Assembly: GCA_025934595.1 (NCBI GenBank)
Contig: JAICXU010000245.1
Span: 1-5,751 of the forward strand
Source: Polyangiaceae bacterium
GTDB lineage: Bacteria > Myxococcota_A > Polyangia > Polyangiales > Polyangiaceae
Length of the DNA: 5,751 bases
Direction: 5' to 3'
The notes beneath the pieces were generated by a model that did no database searches, was not told where the DNA came from, and saw only the letters and a program-made list of their open reading frames with translations. How positions within the stretch are numbered: the first letter of the stretch is position 1; the number at the start of each line of letters is the position of its first letter. This document shows, piece by piece, positions 1 through 4,849 of this stretch. Made by a program: the position numbers and the translations under genes.

Positions 1-1
1 C

Positions 2-124
2 TACCGCCGCCTCGCGAAGACGTATCATCCGGACGCGCATCCGCACGCGACCGACGCGGAGCGACGCGAGCTCGCGGGACGTTTCTCCGCGCTCAGCGAA
101 GCGTACGCGTTGCTCTCCGCGTAG
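2..124 (+). CDS. C-terminal end of a J-domain (DnaJ-like) protein, 5' truncated by the window edge
   Basis: The reading frame is open from the left edge and gives 40 residues before a TAG. Residues 8-11 read Y-H-P-D, the HPD signature that J-domain proteins use to stimulate ATP hydrolysis by Hsp70 (DnaK). The following segment, with R-F-S-A-L-S-E-A-Y-A-L-L, matches the last J-domain helix, where homologues commonly have F-x-x-i-x-x-A-Y-x-x-L. The protein ends directly after this helix, so the J domain is C-terminal or the whole protein is a small J-only co-chaperone. It lacks the G/F-rich, zinc-finger and C-terminal domains of classical DnaJ at this end. The N-terminal part lies outside the window, so membrane anchors or other domains cannot be excluded. 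It converges on the minus-strand TPR gene 27 bases away. Confidence 0.8.
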   Translation, partial: YRRLAKTYHPDAHPHATDAERRELAGRFSALSEAYALLSA

Positions 125-130
125 TCGGCT

Positions 131-144
131 GCGAGAAAGCTCGC
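131..144. terminator. small hairpin between convergent genes (weak terminator candidate)
   Basis: The 27-base gap between the convergent stop codons contains a perfect 5-bp stem, GCGAG (131-135) with CTCGC (140-144), closed by an AAAG loop. No T tract follows on either strand, so it is not a convincing intrinsic terminator. It is listed because nothing else in the gap could separate the two transcripts. Confidence 0.2.
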
Positions 145-151
145 CCTCCGC

Positions 152-1024
152 TCAATGAAGCAGCGTGAGCTGCGCGAGGTACATCTTCGACTCCGGAACG
201 AAGTGTGAATCAGGAAATTTGTGGATGAGCGCGCGATACGTATTTTTCGCGTCGTTCCACGCTTGGATTTCGGTTTGGCATTGCGCGAGCTCGTAGAGCG
301 CGTCGTCTTGCACTTCTTTGTCGGGTGAGGTCTCGCCGAGATCGGTGAGGATCGGGATCGCTTCGCGTTGCCGGCCGAGATGGCGATAGGAATCCGCGAG
401 GCCGAGTCGCACGGAGGGCGCGATCGCCGAATCGTCTTTGTAACGGAGCGACTCTTCGTACGCGTTCGCCGCTTCTTGCCATCGTTGCGCGCGCGCCTTA
501 TCGCTCGCTTGTTGGAACGCGAGCATCGCGAGCTCGTTCTTCGCTTTTTCGACGGCGTCCGCGAACACGGCTTGCTCGGCCTTCGTGAGCGGCTCTTTCG
601 TGATCGCGTCGTAGCCGTCGACGATCTCGGCGCGTTTGTTCTGACGAACGAGATCGTAATACTGCGTGGCTTTGAGCTCCGCGCGCGCGCGATCTTGGTC
701 GCGCTCTTCCATCTCGCGGGATTCTTTTTTGAGGCGATCGTTCTCGGCGCTCTTTTGCTCCGTCTCGCCTTTGATCGCGTCGACGCGCGCGTCCCACGCG
801 AACTTCAAGACCGCGAACACGACGACCACGAACACGACGTACGTGACGGCGCTATTTTGCCAAAGGCGGCCTTCGTAGGTCTGTTGCCGCTTCGCGATCG
901 ACTTGATGTCGGCCGAAAGCGCGTTCGTCAGATTGTTGGTTTTGATGACGAGGCCGCGCGATTCGATGATCTCGCGTTTGATTTCGCGGAGCTCGTCGTC
1001 CACCTCGTGCATGACCCATCCCAT
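152..1024 (-). CDS. membrane-anchored coiled-coil/TPR protein
   Basis: This 290-residue protein has three visible parts. Residues 1-57 are charged, helical and soluble. One hydrophobic segment follows at about 58-77 (S-A-V-T-Y-V-V-F-V-V-V-V-F-A-V-L-K-F). Residues 80-118 are a highly charged, coiled-coil-like stretch. From about 164 to the end there are roughly three TPR-type helical hairpins: R-W-Q-E-A-A-N-A-Y-E-E-S-L near 181-193, L-G-L-A-D-S-Y-R-H-L-G-R-Q-R-E-A near 207-222, and A-L-Y-E-L-A-Q-C-Q...A-K-N-T-Y-R near 242-264, followed by the K-F-P-D-S typical of the repeat. The layout recalls single-pass TPR proteins such as YfgM or the TPR half of CpoB/YbgF, but no specific orthology can be claimed. 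The TPR end probably faces the periplasm and mediates protein contacts. The ATG at 1024 has only a weak GAG upstream; a second in-frame ATG at 1012 is an equally plausible start. It is divergent from the cysteine-rich gene. Confidence 0.8.
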   Translation of the reverse strand: MGWVMHEVDDELREIKREIIESRGLVIKTNNLTNALSADIKSIAKRQQTYEGRLWQNSAVTYVVFVVVVFAVLKFAWDARVDAIKGETEQKSAENDRLKKESREMEERDQDRARAELKATQYYDLVRQNKRAEIVDGYDAITKEPLTKAEQAVFADAVEKAKNELAMLAFQQASDKARAQRWQEAANAYEESLRYKDDSAIAPSVRLGLADSYRHLGRQREAIPILTDLGETSPDKEVQDDALYELAQCQTEIQAWNDAKNTYRALIHKFPDSHFVPESKMYLAQLTLLH

Positions 1025-1063
1025 CTACTCGACGACGCGAAAAGAAGCTGCAACAATGTAAAT

Positions 1064-1074
1064 GAGGAGGCTTC
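1064..1074 (+). promoter_or_regulatory. strong Shine-Dalgarno deciding a TTG start
   Basis: GAGGAGG (1064-1070) lies four bases before the TTG at 1075. An in-frame TGA at 1063-1065 excludes any earlier start, and the next in-frame ATG (1141) falls inside the hydrophobic segment, so the SD supports the TTG. The whole divergent gap (1025-1074) is only 50 bases. It contains an AT-rich patch (1055-1063) that could serve as a -10 element on either strand, but no convincing -35 box was seen. Confidence 0.6.
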
Positions 1075-2145
1075 TTGGGACGGGCCGCGCGATCGGAGTC
1101 TTGGCGCATTTCACTCGCAGCAGCATGCGCGGTCGCCGGCATGGCGTCAGGCGCGTGGGGCTGCTCGATGATCTCCGGCCTCGACTCGCTCGAAGAAGCG
1201 GCGAGCGTCGACGAAGGCGGCCTCCTCGACGGTGAGGTCGGCCAAGAAGTCGGCGAGAGCGGCGTCGTCGGCGGACCGCCCGCGAGCGATTGCACGCCCG
1301 ATCCGAATTTCTGCAACACGCATTGCGGCAGCGCCACCGACAACTGCGGTGAGCCGCGATCCTGCAGCAGCGACTGCGGACAGAACAGCACGTGCGATCC
1401 GACGACGCACACGTGCGCGTGCGCCGTCGATCCGAATTTTTGCAGCTCGCGATGCGGAAGCGCGACCGACAATTGCGCGCACGCGGTCGACTGCGGCGGA
1501 TGCGACGGCGGTCTCACGTGCACGGCGGGCGGCGCGTGCGGGTGCGATCCGGAAGCGACGGCCACGGCATGTGGCTCGCGAAAATGCGGACAGACCACGA
1601 ACAACTGCAGCCAAACCGTGTTCTGCGGCGCCGGCGGCACCGGATCCTGCGCGACGTCGGGCGACTTCTGTGAAGCGAACGGAACGTGTTGCACGCCGAA
1701 CAACGGCGCGGCTTGCACCGGCAAGTGCAGCACGAACGCGACGAACAACTGCGGCCAGACGGTCGCATGCCCGTCGACGTGCCCCTCGGGACAAGTGTGC
1801 GCCGGCACGAGCTGCTGCACGCCCGAATCGATCGCGACGACGTGCGGCGCTTCGTGCGGTGTCACGAAAACGAACAACTGCGGGCAGCAAGTGAGCTGCG
1901 GTTGCGCCTCCGGTCAGGTCTGTTACGGCGGCTCGTGCTGCTCGCCGGAGCCCGGTTGCACGAGCGGTCACGAGTGCGGTTTGGGAACGAACAATTGCGG
2001 CCAGAGCGTCTCGTGCGGCAGCTGCTTCGACGTGTGCCCGAGCGGCGGCAGCTGCCTGTCGGGGTTCTGCCAATGCTCCTGCACGCAAATCCAGTCGGGC
2101 AGCTTTTTGACGCCGCAGGCGCTGCCGACCTGCCAGCCGCCCTGA
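1075..2145 (+). CDS. exported cysteine-rich repeat protein, probable lipoprotein
   Basis: This 356-residue protein starts at a TTG behind a strong Shine-Dalgarno. The N-terminus has arginines (R3, R6, R11), a small-residue hydrophobic core (about 12-29) and A-W-G-C ending at Cys30. This is an imperfect lipobox, so lipid anchoring at Cys30 is plausible and plain secretion is the alternative. Residues 31-72 form an acidic, Gly-rich linker. From Cys73 to Cys353 there are 52 cysteines in about 280 residues, arranged in six repeats centred on T-[DN]-N-C at 88, 131, 175, 223, 266 and 305. Each typically runs C-G-x(2,3)-T-x-N-C-G-x(2)-V-x-C-x(1,3)-C and ends in paired or near-paired cysteines. No catalytic domain is recognisable. 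The pattern suggests a disulphide-stabilised extracellular rod or a metal-binding surface protein; similar repeat proteins are common in myxobacteria. The function is unknown. It is followed after 89 bases by efp and shows no functional tie to it. Confidence 0.8.
   Translation: MGRAARSESWRISLAAACAVAGMASGAWGCSMISGLDSLEEAASVDEGGLLDGEVGQEVGESGVVGGPPASDCTPDPNFCNTHCGSATDNCGEPRSCSSDCGQNSTCDPTTHTCACAVDPNFCSSRCGSATDNCAHAVDCGGCDGGLTCTAGGACGCDPEATATACGSRKCGQTTNNCSQTVFCGAGGTGSCATSGDFCEANGTCCTPNNGAACTGKCSTNATNNCGQTVACPSTCPSGQVCAGTSCCTPESIATTCGASCGVTKTNNCGQQVSCGCASGQVCYGGSCCSPEPGCTSGHECGLGTNNCGQSVSCGSCFDVCPSGGSCLSGFCQCSCTQIQSGSFLTPQALPTCQPP
1324..2076 (+). repeat. six tandem coding repeats of about 43 codons (Cys-rich module)
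   Basis: These are in-frame degenerate repeats within the cysteine-rich gene. The T-[DN]-N-C cores are spaced 43, 44, 48, 43 and 39 codons apart. Repeats 1 and 2 share C-G-S-A-T-D-N-C; repeats 3-6 share T-N-N-C, and repeats 4-6 continue into G-Q-x-V. At DNA level, variants of AACAACTGCGG recur at each core, consistent with expansion by duplication followed by drift. Confidence 0.75.
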
Positions 2146-2159
2146 CGCTGCCGGCGGCT
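2135..2159 (+). other. GC-rich stem-loop overlapping the stop codon of the Cys-rich gene
   Basis: AGCCGCC (2135-2141) and GGCGGCT (2153-2159) form a perfect 7-bp stem with an 11-base loop that contains the TGA stop (2143-2145). The bases that follow are A-rich rather than T-rich, so it does not look like an intrinsic terminator. The rest of the gap to efp holds no clear promoter; the best guess (TTGCCG at 2193 with TGCTAG at 2214) is a poor match. Confidence 0.3.
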
Positions 2160-2234
2160 CCGAAGCAAAAAACGCGTCGAAATCGGCTCGCCTTGCCGCA
2201 TAGCGCTTCGTCGTGCTAGCTCATCGCCCTCTTT

Positions 2235-2795
2235 ATGAACACGACTGACATCCGCAAAGGCCTGAAAATCCAGATCGACGGCGTGCCTTACCACATCGTC
2301 GAGCACCAATTCGTGAAGCCCGGCAAAGGCCAATCGTTCACGCGCTGTCGCGTGAAGAACCTCGTCACCGGCGCCGTCATCGAGCGCACGTGGAAGAGCG
2401 GTGAGTCGGTCGAGCTCGCAGACGTCGAAGATCGGAAGATGAGCTACTCGTGGCAAGAAGCCGACACGTACGTGTTCATGGACACGACGACCGGCGATCA
2501 GATCCACGTCGAGAAAAACAAGGTCGGCGACGAGGCGCGCTTTCTCACCGAAGGCCTCGACGTCTCCGTCACGCTCTTCAACGGCAAAGCGATCGGCGTC
2601 GATCTTCCGCCGAACGTCATCATGCAAATCACGTCGAGCGAGCCCGGTATCAAGGGCGACACGGCGAGCGGCGCGACGAAGCCCGCCACGCTCGCGAGCG
2701 GCGCCGTCATCAACGTTCCGCTCTTCATCAAAGAAGGCGAATGGGTGAAGGTCGACACGTCGACCGGCCAGTATCTCGAGCGCATCAACAAATAA
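2235..2795 (+). CDS. efp: elongation factor P
   Basis: EF-P binds ribosomes stalled on polyproline-type sequences, between the P and E sites, and promotes peptide bond formation. This 186-residue protein has the normal full length. Domain I (about 1-63, KOW-like) carries the tip loop F-V-K-P-G-K-G-Q-S-F at 26-35; Lys31 corresponds to the modified Lys34 of E. coli EF-P. Domain II (about 64-126) and domain III (about 127-186) are OB folds. Residues 149-182 contain the C-terminal family signature (K-P-A-T-L...V-P-L-F-I...G-E...V-K-V-D-T...G-x-Y). A lysine tip is compatible with lysylation by EpmA/EpmB, another lysine modification, or none; no modification gene is present here. The ATG at 2235 is the only possible start after an in-frame TAG at 2217. 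It has no Shine-Dalgarno, only a pyrimidine-rich leader. hflX follows on the same strand. Confidence 0.97.
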   Translation: MNTTDIRKGLKIQIDGVPYHIVEHQFVKPGKGQSFTRCRVKNLVTGAVIERTWKSGESVELADVEDRKMSYSWQEADTYVFMDTTTGDQIHVEKNKVGDEARFLTEGLDVSVTLFNGKAIGVDLPPNVIMQITSSEPGIKGDTASGATKPATLASGAVINVPLFIKEGEWVKVDTSTGQYLERINK

Positions 2796-2812
2796 TTCCG
2801 TCATCGTTAGAC

Positions 2813-2849
2813 GCGCCAGAACTGGCGGACGCACGCGCCATTCTGGCGC
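2813..2849 (+). promoter_or_regulatory. tandem palindromes in the efp-hflX gap with alternative pairings
   Basis: Hairpin A is CGCCAG (2814-2819), AA, CTGGCG (2822-2827). Hairpin B is GCGCCA (2835-2840), TTC, TGGCGC (2844-2849). In addition, GCGCCAGAA (2813-2821) is an exact reverse complement of TTCTGGCGC (2841-2849), and TGGCG (2823-2827) can pair with CGCCA (2836-2840). The four arms can therefore form either two local hairpins or one nested long hairpin. No T tract follows, so simple termination is unlikely. The element ends just before the probable true N-terminus of HflX and could control its translation. A protein operator with repeated CGCCA/TGGCG half-sites is another possibility. 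Confidence 0.5.
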
Positions 2850-2858
2850 CGAGAAACC

Positions 2859-2951
2859 ATCATCGAAATTTACGGACACAAGAGCGGCCTTTCGCCGAGC
2901 GCGGTAAAAACGCTCGAGCGCATTTACCGGCGGCGCGTTCCCATCGAGCAG
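2859..2951 (+). other. hflX: in-frame N-terminal extension of HflX lacking a standard start codon
   Basis: The frame of hflX stays open upstream of the ATG at 2952 back to a TAG at 2808-2810. Translation from 2859 gives I-I-E-I-Y-G-H-K-S-G-L-S, then a K-T-L-E-R-I-Y-R-R-R-V-P stretch, leading directly into the ATG. From memory of the family, deltaproteobacterial HflX proteins begin with an M-x-x-I/V-Y-G-N-x-x-G-L...L-E-R-L-Y-R-R-R-V/I-P sequence, so this looks like genuine coding sequence. No ATG, GTG, TTG or CTG occurs in frame between the TAG and 2952. The candidate initiators are ATC at 2859 or 2862, or ATT at 2868, with a weak GAGA (2851-2854) upstream. Confidence 0.6.
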
Positions 2952-4730
2952 ATGGCGACGGCGGAATTGGTGCGCTCGCTCGTCGAAGCGTCGGTCGAAG
3001 CAGGCCGGCAAGTCGGCGCGCTCGTACATCGATCGGGTCAGGTCGACTACGTCGTCGTCGGTGACGCGGGGAAGCTGATGCTCCCGGACATCGGACGTCT
3101 CCGCGCGGCGGAGGGACGCTTCCGCGGGCTTCGTCTGATTCACACGCACGTGCGCGGCGAGCCTTTGACGAAAGACGATCTCGTCGATCTCGTGCGCCTC
3201 CGGCTCGACATCGTCTGCGCGATCCAAATGGCGCCGAGCGGCGAGCCCCGCGGCGTCGTGTACGCGCACAACGTCCCGCCGGTCTGGACGCGCGACGGGT
3301 CGCGCGCGGGCGATCAGGCGGGCGCTTCGCTCGACGACGAGGTGGCCACGCCGTATCGGCAAATCGGCCCGATTTCGATCCAAGAAGCGACGCACGTGAA
3401 CGTGGGCGCGCTCATGCACGATCTCGAAGCCGAGTTCGCGACCGTGTCGAAATCGCGCGCGGTGAAGGCGAAAGACGGTCGCGCGATCCTGGTGCACGTG
3501 TTCGTGAAGGGAAAAGACGAGCACGTCCAAGAATCGGTGAAAGAGCTCCGGGAGCTCGCGCGCACCGCCGGTCTCGACGTGGCAGATGCGATCGTGCAAG
3601 GCCGCGACAAGCTCGATCCGAAATTCGTGATGGGGCGTGGGAAGCTCGACGACGTCGTCGTGCGTTCGGCGATGGTCGACGCCGAGACGCTCATCTTCGA
3701 TCGCAATCTGACGCCCGCGCAGGCGGCGGCGATCGCGAAGACGACGGACTTGAAGGTGATCGATCGCTCGCAGCTCATCTTGGACATCTTCGCGCAGCGC
3801 GCGGAAGGCGCCGACGGCAAGCTGCAAGTCGAGCTCGCGCAATTGAAGTACTCGCTTCCGCGTCTCGGCACGAAAGACGACTCGCTCTCGCGTTTGACCG
3901 GCGGAATCGGCGGGCGAGGCCCGGGTGAGACGAAGCTCGAGATCGGAAAGCGTCGCGCGAAAGATCGCGTGAAGCATCTCGAAGACCAACTGAAGAAGCT
4001 CGGCAAGCAGCGCGCGCAGCGGCGGCGGCGGCGAACGCGCACCGACATTCCCACGATCGCGATCGTCGGTTACACGAACGCGGGCAAGAGCACGCTCCTC
4101 AATACGCTCACCGCGAGCGACGTCCTCGCCGAGGACAAATTGTTCGCCACGCTCGACACGCGCTCCCGCAACCTTCGCGTCGGCTGGGCGGGATACGGAG
4201 AGCGCGAGGTCGTCATCACCGACACGGTCGGATTCATTCGCGACCTACCGAAAGATTTGTTCGCCGCGTTTCGCGCGACGTTCGAAGAAGCGGCGGACGC
4301 GGATTTGCTCGTCCACGTGATCGACGCGAGCGATCCCGCGCTCGATCAGCACATCGCGACGACGAACAAGGTGCTCTCGGATCTGAAGCTCGACACCATC
4401 CCGTGCATCGTCGTGCTCAACAAGTGCGATCTGCTCGATCCCATGGAAAAACAAGTGCGATTGCGATCGCACCCGGGCGCCATCGCGCTGTCGGCGACCG
4501 ATCGCGCGAGCACGAAGCCGCTCCTCGCGCGCATCGCGCAGGAGCTCCACGAACGTTGGGACGCAGCTGCAAAGGGCCCCGTGCTCTCGCCCGACGAGCC
4601 CGAAGCGGAAGTCCAAGACCAAGACCTCGACCAAGACCTACGGGCGGACGAGGGTGAGGCCACGACGCTGGAACAAATGCTCGCCGCCGCCGGCAAGCGT
4701 CCGAAGAAATCGGTCTCTCGAAATACCTGA
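2952..4730 (+). CDS. hflX: ribosome-associated GTPase HflX
   Basis: HflX is a GTPase that binds the large ribosomal subunit and splits stalled or stress-inactivated 70S ribosomes. From the ATG at 2952 the protein has 592 residues, longer than the roughly 430 of E. coli HflX. Residues 1-175 are an N-terminal extension of the deltaproteobacterial type, including I-H-T-H at 63-66. The HflX N-domain spans about 178-240. The middle domain includes the family hallmark G-G-I-G-G-R-G-P-G-E-T-K-L-E at 317-330, followed by a basic coiled coil to about 362. The G domain has G1 G-Y-T-N-A-G-K-S (373-380), G2 around Thr400, G3 D-T-V-G-F (424-428), G4 N-K-C-D (490-493) and G5 S-A-T (514-516); all motifs look intact. 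The tail (about 541-592) is acidic with a Q-D-Q-D-L-D-Q-D-L stretch. The ATG is the first standard start, but family-like sequence continues upstream, so the real N-terminus probably lies near 2859-2868. It is probably co-transcribed with efp. Confidence 0.95.
   Translation: MATAELVRSLVEASVEAGRQVGALVHRSGQVDYVVVGDAGKLMLPDIGRLRAAEGRFRGLRLIHTHVRGEPLTKDDLVDLVRLRLDIVCAIQMAPSGEPRGVVYAHNVPPVWTRDGSRAGDQAGASLDDEVATPYRQIGPISIQEATHVNVGALMHDLEAEFATVSKSRAVKAKDGRAILVHVFVKGKDEHVQESVKELRELARTAGLDVADAIVQGRDKLDPKFVMGRGKLDDVVVRSAMVDAETLIFDRNLTPAQAAAIAKTTDLKVIDRSQLILDIFAQRAEGADGKLQVELAQLKYSLPRLGTKDDSLSRLTGGIGGRGPGETKLEIGKRRAKDRVKHLEDQLKKLGKQRAQRRRRRTRTDIPTIAIVGYTNAGKSTLLNTLTASDVLAEDKLFATLDTRSRNLRVGWAGYGEREVVITDTVGFIRDLPKDLFAAFRATFEEAADADLLVHVIDASDPALDQHIATTNKVLSDLKLDTIPCIVVLNKCDLLDPMEKQVRLRSHPGAIALSATDRASTKPLLARIAQELHERWDAAAKGPVLSPDEPEAEVQDQDLDQDLRADEGEATTLEQMLAAAGKRPKKSVSRNT
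4617..4639 (+). repeat. 11-base direct repeat in the hflX tail
   Basis: GACCAAGACCT occurs at 4617-4627 and again at 4629-4639, a 12-base period. It encodes the D-Q-D-L-D-Q-D-L part of the acidic HflX tail, which lies outside the conserved G domain and looks like a recent slippage expansion. Confidence 0.6.
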
Positions 4731-4749
4731 AGGCGAAATACCTGAAGGC
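4720..4749. repeat. perfect 15-base tandem duplication spanning the hflX stop
   Basis: GAAATACCTGAAGGC is present at 4720-4734 and again, adjacent and identical, at 4735-4749. The first copy contains the TGA of hflX (4728-4730). The second contains the same triplet in the same frame, so stop usage is unaffected. The second copy abuts and supplies the first bases of the palindromic element that follows. Confidence 0.85.
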
Positions 4750-4845
4750 GAACCGCCAAGTCGCCAAGGCGCCAAGAAAGATCTGGGTTTTGTGATCCCC
4801 CAAATCCTCGGCGTGCTCTGCGTCTTGGCGGTTCGCCCTTTTTTT
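4747..4845 (+). terminator. long palindromic CGCCAAG-repeat element with T7 tract; probable hflX terminator
   Basis: The outer arms, GGCGAACCGCCAAG (4747-4760) and CTTGGCGGTTCGCC (4824-4837), are exact 14-base reverse complements. They are followed by C and seven Ts (4839-4845), which is terminator architecture for plus-strand transcription from efp-hflX. The left arm holds three near-tandem CGCCAAG units (4754-4760, 4762-4768, 4770-4776). The right arm holds three degenerate complements: CTCGGCG (4807-4813), CTCTGCG (4816-4822) and CTTGGCG (4824-4830). The 63-base interior can therefore extend the stem imperfectly. Such CGCCAAG arrays resemble dispersed intergenic palindromes seen in many environmental bacterial genomes; I recall this from general experience and have not searched for it. 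The T tract ends four bases before the stop of the convergent minus-strand gene; that gene has no T tract on its own strand. Confidence 0.7.
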
Positions 4846-4849
4846 GGAT

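Noticed and set aside
1056..1064. ATG-TAA minimal start-stop followed by an overlapping ATG at 1062 before the Cys-rich gene
   Set aside because: Neither has its own Shine-Dalgarno, and the ATG at 1062 opens a frame (R-R-L-L-G-T-G...) with no signal peptide or domain; chance occurrence in an AT-rich patch is enough.
1025..1074. Divergent promoter pair in the 50-base gap
   Set aside because: The AATGTAAAT patch could be a -10 on either strand, but no matching -35 was found, and on the plus strand a start there would leave almost no leader.
368..1171. 267-codon plus-strand frame opposite the TPR gene
   Set aside because: It is antisense to a gene with a membrane segment and TPRs, and its Arg/Leu/Ala-rich composition has no recognisable motif.
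852..1877. 341-codon minus-strand frame opposite the Cys-rich gene
   Set aside because: Its periodic H/P/Q/V-rich translation mirrors the cysteine-rich repeats on the plus strand, which have the signal peptide and SD; it also runs into the TPR gene in another frame.
2793..2951. Stop-codon readthrough from efp into hflX, since both share a frame
   Set aside because: Two stops (TAA 2793, TAG 2808) intervene, and the segment 2811-2858 does not look conserved; an EF-P-HflX fusion has no precedent I know of.
1968..3989. 673-codon open frame on the minus strand opposite efp and hflX
   Set aside because: It lies antisense to two clearly recognisable genes, its translation is Arg/Asp/His-rich without any domain, and such frames arise from G/C-biased third positions.
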